From assembly GCA_014058105.1 (NCBI GenBank), contig JACGCM010002840.1:896240-960239 (forward strand): 64,000 nucleotides of DNA, given 5' to 3'. The DNA comes from Kingdonia uniflora. Taxonomy: Eukaryota; Streptophyta; Magnoliopsida; Ranunculales; Circaeasteraceae. The position numbers and the translations under genes were made by a program. This document shows, piece after piece, positions 35,820 through 48,305 of the stretch. The stretch's first letter is position 1, and every line of letters starts with the position of its first letter. Below the pieces are notes generated by a model. That model made no database searches, was not told the DNA's origin, and saw nothing but the letters and a program-made list of their open reading frames with translations.

Positions 35820-37660
35820 TCCGAGGCCTTATATCACATTTCTGAAAAGTATGCCTCCCGACTAGTCGCTTGAGAGTTCGGTTCGGTTTGTGAGTTTCTA
35901 TTCGTCCGAAAACACGTTTGGATAGTTACCCAATTACTCGAAATACACCCGATTTTTGTTTTTGACCGGCACGGATGTCGCATCTCCCCTCGGCTTTTGG
36001 TCGAATTTATGAGTTGCTTGGCTGCCAACTAATCGTTCGAGATATTGGCTCGGTTTATGAGTTTCTATTCGTCCGATATAACGTAAGGATAGATACCCAA
36101 TGACTCGGAATACTCCCGATTTGTGTTTTTGACCGGAACGAATGTCCCGCCCCTCCGAGGCCTTACATCACATTTCTGATAAGTATGGCTACCGCCTAGT
36201 CCTTTGAGAGGTCGGAACGATTTGTGTGTTTCTAATCGTCCGACAACTCGTTTGGATAGTTACCCAATTACTTGAAATACTCCCGGTTCTTTTTTTTGGC
36301 CGACACGGATGTCGCATCTCCCCGTGGCTTTTGGTCGCATTTATGAGTTGCTTGGCTACCAACTAGTCGTTCGAGAGATTGGATCGGTTTATGAGTTTCT
36401 ATTCGTCCGATATAGCGTAAGGATAGATACCCAATGACTCGAAATACTCCCGATTTGAGTTTTTGACCAGAACGGATGTCCCGCCGCTCCGAGGCTTTAG
36501 ATCGCATTGATGAGAAGCTTGGCTACCGTCTAGTCGTTTGAGATGTTTGATAGGTTTTTAAATTTTTATTCCTCCGACAACATGCTAGGATTGTTACCCA
36601 ATGACTCGGAATACTCTCGGCTTCACTTTTTCACCGGCACGGATGTCGGAACTCTCTGTGGTTTTTGTTCGCATTTATGAGTAGCTTGTCTGCCGACTAG
36701 ATGTTTGAGAGGTTGGATCGGCTTATGAGTTTCTATTCGTCCGATAATACGTTAGGATAGATACCCAATTATTCGGAATAATCTCGATTTGAGTTTTTGG
36801 CCTGAACGGATGTTCCCGCCCCCTCCCCCCCGAGGCTTTATTTCACATTTCAGAGAAGCATGGCCACCGCCTAGTCGTTTGAGAGGTCGGATCGGTTTGT
36901 GAGTTTCTATTCGTCCTACAACACGTTTGGATAGTTACCCAATTACACGAAATACTCCCGGTTTTTGTTTTTTACCGGCACGGATGTCGCATCTCCCCGT
37001 GCTTTTTGATCGCATTTATGAGTAGCTTGGTTACCGACTAGTCGTTTGAGAGTTTGGATTCGTTTATGTGTTTCTATTCGTCCGATAACATGTAACGATT
37101 GAATCCCAATGACTCAGGATACTCTCGATTTGAGCTTTTGATCGGAACGGATGTCCCGCCCCTACGAGGCCTTATATCGCATTTCTGAAAAGTATGCCTC
37201 CCGACTAGTCGTTTAAGAGGTCGGATCGGTTTGTGAGTTTCTATTGATAAGACAACACGTTTGGATAGTTACCCAATTACTCGTAATACACCCGGTTTTT
37301 GTTTTTGACCGGCACGGATGTCGCATCTCCCCGTGGCTTTTTTTCGCATTTATGAGTTGCTTGGCTACCGGCTAGTCGTTTGAGAGATTGGATCGGTTTT
37401 TGAGTATCTATTCCTCCGATATAACGTTAGGACAGATACCCAATGACTCAGAAATACTCCCGATTTAAGTTTTTGACCGGAACGGATGTCCCGCCCCTCC
37501 GAGGCCTTATATCGCATTTCTGAAAAGTATGCCACCCGACTAGTCGCTTGAGAGTTCGGATCGGTTTGTAAGTTTCCATTCGTCCGACAACATGTTTGGA
37601 TAGTTACCCAATTACTTGAAATACACCCGGTTTTTGTTTTTGACCGGCTCGGATGTCGCA

Positions 37661-39050
37661 TCTCCCCGTGTCTTTTTGTCGCATTTATATGTTCCTTGGC
37701 TACCAACTAGCCGTTTAAGAGATTGAATCGGTTTATGAGATTCTATTCGCCCGATATAACGTTAGGATAGATACCCAATGACTCGGAATACTCTCGATTT
37801 GAGTTTTAGACCGGAACGGATGTTCCGCCTCCCCGAGGCCTTATATTGCATTTCTGAAAAGTATGCCTCCCGACTAGTCGCTTGGGAGTTCGGATCGGTT
37901 TGTGAGTTTCTATTCGTCCGACAACACGTTTGGATTGTTACCCAATTACTCGAATTACACCCGGATTTTGTTTTTGACCGGCACGGATGTCGCATCTCCC
38001 CGTGGCTTTTAGACGCATTTATGAGTTGCTTGGCAACCAACTAGTCGTTCGAGAGATTGGATCGGTTTATGAGTTTCTATTCGTCCGATATAACGTAAGG
38101 ATACCCAATGTCTCGGAATACTCCAGATTTAAGTTTTTGACCGGAAAGGATGTCCCGTCGCTCCGAGGCTTTAGATCGCATTGATGAGAAGCTTGGCTAC
38201 CGTCCTGTCGTTTGAGATGTTTGATCGGTTTATAAATTTCTTTTCGTCCGACAACATGCTTGGATTGTTACCCAATGACTCGGAATACTCCCGGTTTCAC
38301 TTTTCGACCGGCACGGAAGTCGCAACTCTCCGTGGTTTTTGATCGCATTTATGAGTTGGTTGGCTGCCGACTAGTCGTCTGAGAGGTTGGATCGGTTTAT
38401 GAGTTTCTATTCGTCCGATAACACGTTAGGATAGATACCCAATTACTCGGAATCCTCTCGATTTGAGTTTTTGACCGGAACGGATGTACCGCCCACCCCG
38501 AGGCCTTATATAACATTTCTGAGAAGTATGGCCTCCGCCTAGTCGCTCGAGAGTTCGGATCGGTTTGCGAATTTCCATTCGTCCGACAACACGTTTGGAT
38601 AGTTACCCAATTACTCGAAACACTCCCGGGTTTGAGTTTTTGATCGGAACGAATGTCCCGCCTCTACGAGGGTTTAGATCGCAATGATGAGAAGCTTGGC
38701 TACCGTCCAGTCGTTTGTGATGCTTGAGCGGTTTATAAATTTTTATTCGTCCGACAACATGCTAGGATTGTTACCCAATGACACAGAATAATCCCGGTAT
38801 AACTTTTTGACCGCCACGGATGTCGCAACTCACCGTGGCTTTTGATCGCATTTATGAGTAGCTTGGCCACCGACTAGACGTTTGAGAGGTTGAATCGGTT
38901 TATGAGTTTCTATTCCTCCGATAACACGTTAGGATAGATACCCAATTACTCGGAATACTCTAGATTTGAGTTTTTGACATGAACGGATCTCCCGCCCCAC
39001 CGTGGCCTTACATCACATTTCTGAGAAGTATGGCTACCGCCTAGACGTTT
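37661..39050. repeat. Block paralogous to 51.1-52.5 kb
   Basis: Shared rare features: gatgcttgagcgg C unit (38722 against 52155, offset 13433), gatcggaacgaatgtcccgc in an A/D chimera with gagggtttagatcgc, and cccaatgacacagaataa. About 1.4 kb of parallel order. Confidence 0.82.
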
Positions 39051-42000
39051 GAGAGGTCAGATCAGTTTGTGAGTTTCTATTCGTCCGATATAACGTTAGG
39101 ATAGATACCCAATGACTCAGAATACTCTCGATTTGAGTTTTTGACCGGAACGGATGTCCCGCCGCTCCGAGGCTCTAGATCGCATTGATGAGAAGCTTTG
39201 CTACCGTCTAGTCGTTTGAGATGTTTGATCGGTTTATAAATTTTTATTCCTCCGACAGCATGCTAGGATTGTTACCCAATGACTCGGAATTCTCCCGGTT
39301 TCTCTTTTTGACCGGCACGGATGTCGCAACTCTCCGTGGTTTTTGATCGCATTTGTGAGTAGCTTTGCTGCCGACTAGTCGTTTGAGAGGTTGGATCGGT
39401 TTATGAGTTTCTATTCGTCCGATAAAACGTTTGGATAGATACCCAATTACTCGGAATACTCACGATTTGAGTTTTTGACCGGAACGGATGTCCCGCCCCC
39501 CCGAGGCCTTATATCACATTTCTGAGTAGTATGGCCTCGGCCTATTCGTTTGAGAGGTCGGATCGGTTTGTGCGTTTCTATTCGTCCGAAAACACGTTTG
39601 GTTAGTTACCCAATTACTCGAAATACTCCCGGTTTCTGTTTTTGACCGGGACGGATATCGCATCTCCCCGTGGCTTTTGATCGTATTTATGAGTAGCTTG
39701 GCAACCGACTAGTCGTTTGAGAGGTTGGATCCGTTTATGAGTTTATATTCGTCCGATAACACGTTAGGTTAGATTCCCAATGATTCTGAATACTCCCGAT
39801 TTTAGTTTTTGACCGGAACAGCTGTCCCGCCCCTCCGAGGCCTTATATCGCATTTCTGAAAAGTATGCCTCCCGACTGTCGCTTGAGAGGTCGGATCGGT
39901 TTGTGAGTTTCTATTGGTCCGACAATTCGTTTGGATAGTTACCCAATTACTCGAAATACTCACGGCTTTTATTTTTGACCGGCACGGATGTCGCATCTCC
40001 CCGTGGCTTTTGTTCGCATTTATGAGTTGCTTGGCTACCGGCTAGTCGTCTGAGAGATTGGATCAGTTTATGAGTTTCTATTCCTCCGATATAATGTAAG
40101 AATAGATACCCAATGACTCGGAATACTCCCGATTTGAGTTTTTGACCGGAACAGATGTCCCGCCCCTCCGAGGCCTTATATCGCATTTCTGAGAAGTATG
40201 CCTCCCGACTAGTCGCTTGAGAGTTCGGATGGGTTTGTGAGTTTCAATTCGTCCGACAACACGTTTTGATAGTTACCCAATTACTCGAAATACTCCCGGC
40301 TTTTGGTTTTGACCGGCACGGATGGCGCATTTCCCCATGGCTTTTGGTCGCATTTATGTGTTTCTTGGATACCAACTAGTCGTTTCAGAGATTGGATCGG
40401 TTTATGAGATTCAATTCGTCCGATATAACGTTAGGATAGATACCCAATGACTCGGAATACTCTCGATTTGAGTTTTTGACCGGAACGGAAGTCCCGCCGC
40501 TCCGAGGCTTTTGATCGCATTGATGAGAAGCTTGGTTACCGTCTAGTCGTTTGTGATGTTTGATCGGCTTAAAAAATTTTATTCCTCCGACAACATACGT
40601 GGATTGTTACCCAATGACTCGGAATACTCCCGGTTTCACTTTTTGGCCGGCACGGATGTCGCAACTCCTCGTGGTTTTTGATCGTATTTATGAGTAGCTT
40701 GGTTGCCGACAAGTCGTTTGAGAGGTTGGATACGTTTATGAGTTTCTATTCGTCCGATAACACCTTAGGATAAATACCCAATTTCTCGGAATACCCTCGA
40801 TTTGAGTTTTTGACCGAAACGGATGTCCTGCCCCTCCGAGGCCTTACATATCATTTTTGAGAAGTATGGCTACCGCCTAGTCGTTTGTGAGGTCGGATCT
40901 GTTTGTAAGTTTCTATACGTCCGACACACGTTTGGATAGTTAACCAATTACTCGAAATACTCCCGGCTTCTGTATTTTACTGGCACTGATGTCGCATCTC
41001 CCCGTGGCTTTTGATCGCATTTATAAGTAGCTTGGCTACCGACTAGTCGTTTGAGATGTTGGATCGGTTTATGATTTTAAATTCGTCCGATAACACGTTA
41101 GGATAAATACCCAATTACTCAGAATACTCCCGATTTGAGTTTTTGACCGAAACGGATGTCCCCCCCCCCCTCCGAGGCCTTATATCGCATTTCTGAATAG
41201 TATGCGTCCCGACTAGTCGGTTGGGAGTTTGGATCGGTTTGCAAGTTTCCATTCGTCCGACAACACGTTTGTATAGTTACCCAATTACTCAAAATACACC
41301 CGGTTTTTGTTTTTGACCGGCACGGATGTCACATCTCCCCGTGGCTTTTGACCGCATTTATGAGTTGTTGGCTGCCGACTAGCCGTTTGAGATGTTGGAT
41401 CGGTTTATGAGTTTGTATTCGCCCGATAACACGTTAGGATAGATACCCAATTACTCGGAATACTCCCGATTTGAGTTTTTGACCGGAACAGATGTCCCGC
41501 CCCTCCGAGGCCTTATATCGCATTTCTGAGAAGTATGCCTCCTGACTAGTCGCTTGAGAGTTCGGATGGGTTTGGGAGTTTCTATTCGTCCGACAACACG
41601 TTTTGATAGTTACCCAATTAATCGAAATACACCCGGTTTTTGTTTTTGACCGGCACGGATGGCGCATCTCCCCGTGGCTTTTGGTCGCATTTATGTGTTG
41701 CTTGGATACGAACTAGTCGTTTCAGAGATTGGATCGGTTTATGAGATTCAATTCGTCCGATATAACGTTAGGATAGATACCCAATGACTCGGAATACTCC
41801 CGATTTGAGTTTTTGACCGGAACGGATGTCTCGGCCCTCCGTGGCCTTATATCGCATTTCTGAAAAGTATGCCTCCCGACTAGTAGCTTGAGAGTTCGGA
41901 TCGGTTTGTGAGTTTCCATTCGTCCGACCACACGTTTGGATAGTTACCCAATTACTCGAAATACAACCGGTTTAAGATTTTGACCGGCACGGATGTCGCA

Positions 42001-42383
42001 TCTCCCGTGGCTTTTGTCCGCATTTATGAGTTGCTTGGCTACCGGCAAGTTGTTTGAGAGATTGCATCGGGTTTTGAGTATCTATTCCTCCGATATAACG
42101 TTAGGATAGATACCCAATGACTCAGAAATACTCCCGATTTGAGTTTTATACCGGAACGGATGTCCCGCCGCTCCGAGGCTCTTAATCGCATTGATGAGAA
42201 GCTTGGCTACCGTCTAGTCGTTTGAGATGTTTGATCGGTTTATAAATTTTTATTCCTCCGACAGCATGCTAGGATTATTACCCAATGACTCGGAATTCTC
42301 CCGGTTTCACTTTTTGACCGGCACGGATGTCGCAACTCTCCGTGGTTTTTGATCGCATTTATGAGTAGCTCTGCTGCCGACTA
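39051..42383. repeat. Satellite related to the 2.7 kb blocks
   Basis: cgataaaacg B unit at 39420, then the ccaatgattctgaata B unit at about 39780, matching 25.0-25.7, 27.7-28.1 and 30.4-31.1 kb. The downstream part (40.2-41.9 kb) has two A units with cacgttttgatagtt (about 40261 and 41600), as at 28.57, 31.6 and 34.4 kb. No gene. Confidence 0.78.
41160..41170 (+). repeat. Poly-C tract, 11 C
   Basis: C run in a B unit, followed by tccgaggcc. Confidence 0.88.
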
Positions 42384-43345
42384 GTCGTTTGAGAGGTTGG
42401 ATCGGTTTATGAGTTTCTATTTGAGTTTTTGGCCGGAACGGATGTACCCCCCCCCCCCCCCCCGACGCCTTATATAACATTTCTAAGATGTATGGACACC
42501 GCCTAGCCGATTGAGAGTTCAGATCGGATTGTGAGTTTCCATTCGACCGACAACACGTTTGGATAGTTACCCAATTACTCGAAATACACCCGGTTTTTGT
42601 TTTTGACCGGCACGGATGTCGCATCTCCCCATGGCTTTTTTTTCGCATTTATGAGTTGCTTGGCTACCGGCTAGTCGTTTGAGAGGATGGATCGGTTTTG
42701 GATTATCTATTCCACCGATATAACGTTTGGATAGATACCCAATGACTCAGAATACTCCCGATTTGAGTTTTGACTGGAACGGATGTCCCGCCCCTCCGAG
42801 GCCTTATATCGCATTTCTGAAAAGTATGACACCCGACTAGTCGCCTGAGAGTTCGGATCGGTTTGTGAGTTTCCATTCGTCCGACTACACGTTTGGATAG
42901 TTGCCCAATTACTCGATATACAGCCAGTTTTTGTTTTTGACCAGCACGGATATAGCATCTCCCGTGGCTTTTGTTCGCATTTAAGAGTAGCTTGGCAACC
43001 AACTAGTCGTTTGAGAGATTGGGTCGGTTTATGAGATTCTATTCGTCCGATATAACGTTAGGATAGATACCCAATGACTCGGAATACTCTTGATTTGAGT
43101 TTTTGACCGGAACGGATGTCCCGCCGCTCCGAGGCTTTAGATCGCATTGATGAGAAGCTTGGCTACCGTCTAGTCGTTTGAGATGTTTGATCGGTTTATA
43201 AATTTTTATTCCTCCGACAACATGCTAGGATTGTTACCCAATGATTCGGAATACTCCCGGCTTCACTTTTTGACTGGCACGGATGTCGCAACTCTCCGTG
43301 GTTTTTGATCGCATTTATGAGTAGCTTGGCTTCCGACTAGTCGTT
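42384..43345. repeat. Roughly 1.0 kb repeat, copy 1
   Basis: Two stretches here match the region about 999 bp downstream: boundary gcctagccgattgagagttc at 42506 and 43505, and gaggatgg with ggattatctattccaccg at 42674 and 43672. The first B unit (42384-42505) is cut to 122 bp by loss of the segment between gtttctattt and gagtttttgg, and still carries a poly-C tract. Confidence 0.8.
42447..42463 (+). repeat. Poly-C tract, 17 C
   Basis: C run after gatgta in the truncated B unit 42384-42505; followed by gacgcct. The paralogue 999 bp downstream has only 8 C (43455-43462). Confidence 0.9.
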
Positions 43346-44395
43346 TGAGAGGTTGGATCGGTTTATGAGTTTCTATTCGTCCGATAACACGTTAGGATAG
43401 ATATCCAATTACTCAGAATACACACGATACGAGTTTTTGACCGGAACGGATGTACCCCCCCCGAGGCCTTATATTACATTTCTAAGAAGTATGGGCACCG
43501 CCTAGCCGATTGAGAGTTCGGATCGGTTGGTGAGTTTCCATTCGTCCGACAACACGTTTGGATAGTTACCCAATTACTCGAAATACACCCGGTTTTTGTT
43601 TTTGACCGGCACGGATGTCGCATATCCCCGTGGCTTTTTTTCGCATTTATGAGTTGCTTGACAACCGGCTAGTCGTTTGAGAGGATGGGTCGGTTTTGGA
43701 TTATCTATTCCACCGATATAACGTTAGGATAGATACCCAATGACTCAGAATACTCCCGATTTGAGTTTTTGACCGGAACGGATGTCCCGCCCCTCCGAGG
43801 CCTTATATCGCATTTCTGAAAAGTATGCCTCACGACTAGTCGTTTGGGAGGTCGGATCGGTTTGTGAGATTCTATTGGTCCGACAACACGTTTGGATTGT
43901 TACCCAATTACTCGAAATACTCACGGTTTATATTTTTGACCGGCACGGATGTCGCATCTCCCCGTGGCTTTAGTTCGCATTTATGAGTTGCTTGGCTACC
44001 GGCTAGTCGTTTGAGAGATTCGATCGGTTTATGAGTTTTTATTCCTCCAATATAACGTCAGCATAGATAGCCAATGACTCTGAATATTCCCGATTTAAGT
44101 TTTTGACCGGAAAGGATGTCCCGTCGCTCCGAGGCTTTAGATCGTATTGATGAGATGCTTGGCTACCGTCCTGTCGTTTGAGGTGTTTGATCGGCTTATA
44201 AATTTTTATTCGTCCGTCAACATGCTAGGATTGTTACCCAATGACTCGGAATACTCCCGGTTTTAATTTTTGACTTGCACGGATGCCGCAACTCTCCGTG
44301 GCTTTTGATCGCATTTAGGAGTAGCTTGGCTACCGACTAGCCGTTTGAGAGGTTGGATCGGTTTTTGAGTATCTATTCCTCCGATATAGCGTTAG
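43346..44395. repeat. Roughly 1.0 kb repeat, copy 2, and D'-C units
   Basis: Full-length B unit with acacacgatacgag and an 8 C run, then the same A and E-like units as copy 1 until about 43830, where similarity falls. A D'-C pair follows. No gene. Confidence 0.78.
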
Positions 44396-47300
44396 GATAG
44401 ATACCCAATTACTCAGAATACTCCCGATTTGAGTTTTTGACCGGAACGGATGTCCCCCCCCCCCTCCGAGGCATTATATCGCATTTCTGAAAAGTATGCC
44501 TCCCGACTAGTCGCTTGAGAGTTCGGATCGGTTTGTGTGTTTCTATTCGTCCGACAACACGTTTGGATAGTTACCCAATTACTCGAAGTACACCCGGCTT
44601 TTATTTTTGACCGGCACGGATGTCGCATCTCTCCGTGGATTTTGGTCACATTTATGAGTTGCTTGGCTGCCGCCTAGTCGTTTGTGAGATTGGATCGGTT
44701 TATGAATTTCTATTCGTCCAATATAACGTTAGGATAGATACACAATGACTCGGAATACTTCCGATTTGAGTTTTTGACCGGAATGGATGTCCCGCCGCTC
44801 CGAGGCTTTAGATCGCATTGATGAGAAGCTTGGCTACCGTCTAGTCATTTGAGATATTTGATCGGTTTAAAAAATTTTATTCGTCCGACAACATGCTAGG
44901 ATTGATACCCAATAACTCGGAATACTCCCGGTTTCACTTTTAGACCAGTACGGATGTCGCAACTCTCCGTGGCTTTTGATCGCATTTATGAGTAGGTTGG
45001 ATACCGACTAGTCGTTTGAGAGGTTGGAAACGTTTATGAGTTTCTATTCGTCCGATAACACGTTAGGATAGATACCCAATTACTCGGAATACTCCCGATT
45101 TGAGTTTTTGACCGGAACGGATGTCCCGCCCCTCCGAGGCCTTATATCGCATTTCTGAAAAGTATGCCGCCCGACAAGTCGCTTAGGAGTTCGGATCGGT
45201 TTGTGAGTTTCTATTCGTCCGACAACACGCTTGGATAGTTACCCAATTACTCGAAATACACACTATCTTTTTTTTTGACTGACACGGATGTCGCATCTCC
45301 CCGTGGATTTTGGTCGCATTTATGAGTAGCAGGGCAACCAACTAGTCGTTTGTGAGATTGGATCGGTTTATGAGCTTCTATTCGTCCGATATAACGTTAG
45401 TATAGATACCAAATGACTCGGAATACTCTCGATTTGAGTTTTTAACCGGAACGGATGTCCCGCCGCTCCGAGCCTTTAGATCGCATTGATGTGAAGCTTG
45501 GCTACCATCTAGTCGTTTGAGATGTTTGATCGGTTTATAAATTTTTATTCCTCCGACAACATGCTTGGATTGTTACCCAATGACTCGGAATACTCCCGGT
45601 TTCACTTTTTGACCGGCACGGATGTTGCAACTCTCCGTGGCTTTTGATCGCATTTATGAGTAGCTTGGCTAACGACAAGTCGTTTGAGAGTTTGGATACG
45701 TTTATGAGTTTCTATTCATCCGATAACACCTTAGGATAGTTAACCAAATTATTCGGAATACCCTCGATTTGAGTTTTTGACCGGAACGGATGTCCCGCCA
45801 CTCCGTGGCCTTACATCACATTTCAGAGAAGTATGGGTACCGCCTAGTTGTTTGAGAGGTCGGATCTGTTTGTGTGTTTCTATATGTCCGACACACGTTT
45901 GGATAGTTACCCAATTACGCGAAATACTCCCAGTTTCTGTTTTTTACCGGCACTGATGTCGCATCTCCCGGTGGATTTTGATCGCATTTATGAGTAGCTT
46001 TGCTGCCGACTAGTCGTTTGAGAGGATAGAAAGGTTTAAGAGTATCTATCCATCCGATAACACGTTAGGAAAGATTCTCAATGACTCGGAATACTCTCGA
46101 TTTGAGTTTTTGACCGGAACGGATGTCCTGCCCCTCCGTGGCCTTATATCGCATTTCTGAAGAGTATGCCTCCCGACTAGTCGCTTGAGAGTTCGGATCT
46201 GTTTGAGAGTTTCTATTCGTCCGACAACACGTTTGGATAGTTACCCAATTACTCGAAATACACCCGGCTTTTATTTTTGACCGGCACGGATGTTGCATCT
46301 CCCCGTGGCTTTTGGTCGTATTTATGAGTTGTTTGACTGCCATCTAGTCGTTTGAGAGATTGGATCGGTTTATGAGTTTCTATTCGTCCGATATTACGTT
46401 AGGATAGATACACAATGACTCGGAATAAATACGATTTGAGTTTTTTACCGGAATGGATGTCACGCCGCTCCGAGGCTTTAGATCGCATTGATGATAATCT
46501 TGGCTACCGTCTAGTCGTTAGAGAAGTTTGATCGGTTTATAAATTTTTATTCGTCCGACAACATGCTTGGATTGATTCCCAATGACTCGGAATACTCCCG
46601 GATTCACTTTTTGTCCGGCACTGATGTCGCAACTCCCCGAGGTTTTTGATCGCATTTATGAGTAGCTTGGCTACCGATTTGTCGTTTGAGAGGTTGGATC
46701 GGTTTATGAGCTTCTATTCGTCCGATAACACGTTAGGATAGATACTCAAAATTACTCTGAATACTCTCGATTTGAGTTTTTGACCGGAACGGATGTCCCG
46801 CCCCGCCGAGGCCTTACATCACATTTCTGAGAAGTATGGCTACCACTTAGTCGTTTGAGTGGTCGGATCGGTTTGTGAGTTTCTAATCGTCCGACAACAC
46901 GTTTGGATAGTTACCCAATTACTCGAAATACCCCCGGTTTTTGTTTTTGACCGGCACGAATGTCGCATCTCCCCGTGGATTTTGTTCAGATTTATGAGTT
47001 GCTTCGCTTCCGACTAGTCGTTTGAGAGAATGGATCGGTTTATGAGTTTCTATTCGTTCGATATAACTTTAGGATAGATACCCAATGATTCGGAATACTC
47101 CCGATTTGAGTTTTTGACCGGAACGGATGTCCCGCCCCTACGAGGCCTTATATCGCCTTTATGAGTAGCTTGGCTACCGATTAGTCGTTTCAGAGGTTGG
47201 ATCGGTTTATGAGCTTCTATTCGTCCGATTACACGTTAGGATATATACCCAATTACTAGGAATACTCTCGATTTGAGTTTTTGACCAGAACGGATGTCCC

Positions 47301-47650
47301 GCCCCCCCGAGGCCTTATATCACATTTCTGAGAAGTATGGCCACCGCCTAGTCGTTTGAGAGGTCGGATCGGTTTGTGAGTTTCAATTCGTCCGACAACA
47401 CGTTTGGATAGTTTCCCAATTACTCGAAATACTCCCGGTTTCTGTTTTTGACCGGGACGGATATCGCATCTCCCCGTGGCTTTTGATCGTATTTATGAGA
47501 GGCTTGGCTACCGGCAAATCGTTTGGGAGGTTTGAACGGCTTTTAAATTTTTATTCGTTTGACAACATGTAGGATAGTTACCCAATGACTCAGAATGCTC
47601 ACGATTTCTGTTTTAGACCGGCACGAATGTCGCAACTCTCCGTGGCTTTT
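44396..47650. repeat. Satellite, block paralogous to 47.7-48.3 kb at its start
   Basis: 44.4-44.98 kb pairs with 47.74-48.29 kb (A boundary 44510 against 47858, offset 3348, about 20 units), both with aggcattatatcgc and a poly-C run. The rest is ordinary A, B, C and D units. No gene. Confidence 0.78.
44454..44464 (+). repeat. Poly-C tract, 11 C
   Basis: C run in an E/B unit, followed by tccgaggcattatatcg. Confidence 0.88.
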
Positions 47651-47797
47651 GGTCGCATTAATTAGTAACTTGGCTACCGACTAGTTGTTTGAGAGGTTTG
47701 ATCGGTTTTTGAGTTTCTATTCGTCCGATAACGCGTTAGGATAGACACCCAATGACACGAAATACTCCCGATTTCAGTTTTTGACCGGAACGGATGT

Positions 47798-47812
47798 CCC
47801 CCTCCCCCCCCC
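47798..47812 (+). repeat. Interrupted poly-C tract (5 C, T, 9 C)
   Basis: Same site as the run at 44454 in the paralogous unit, here broken by one T. Confidence 0.86.
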
Positions 47813-48191
47813 TCCAAGGCATTATATCGCATTTCTGAAAAGTATGCCTCCCGACTAGTCGCTTGAGAGTTCGGATCGGTTTTTGAGTTTCTATTCGTCC
47901 GACAACACGTTTGGATAGTTACCCAATTACTCGAAGTACACCCGGCTTTAATTTTTGACCGGCACGGATGTCGCATCTCCCCGAGGATTTTGGTCGCATT
48001 TATGAGTTGCTTGGCTGCCGCCTAGTCGTTTGAGAGATTGGATCGGTTTATGAGTTTCTATTCGTCCGATATTACGTTAGGATAGATACACAATGACTCG
48101 GAATACTTCCGATTTGAGTTTTTGACCGGAATGGATGTCCCGCAGCTCCGAGGCTTTAGATCGCATTGATGAGAAGCTTGGCTACCGTCTA

Positions 48192-48305
48192 GTCGTTTGA
48201 GGTGCTTGATCGGTTTATAAATTTTTATTCGTCCGACAACATGCTAGGATTGATACCCAATAACTCGGAATTCTCGCGGTTTCACTTTTTGACCGGCACC
48301 GCCTA
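48192..48305 (+). repeat. Truncated C monomer (114 bp)
   Basis: After tttttgaccggcac the unit jumps to cgcctaatcg, a B-type 3' end. B tails elsewhere read ggccaccgcctagtcg, so the join shares the three bases cac, a possible microhomology. Confidence 0.83.

Larger units (their letters stand above)
34101..37660. repeat. Satellite, mixed units with one truncation
   Basis: Contains a 129 bp C/B fusion (34228-34356: actcggaatactctccgagg), further A units with cacgttttgatagtt, D-C pairs, a 15 C tract and an interrupted C tract at 36819-36831. No gene. Confidence 0.8.
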
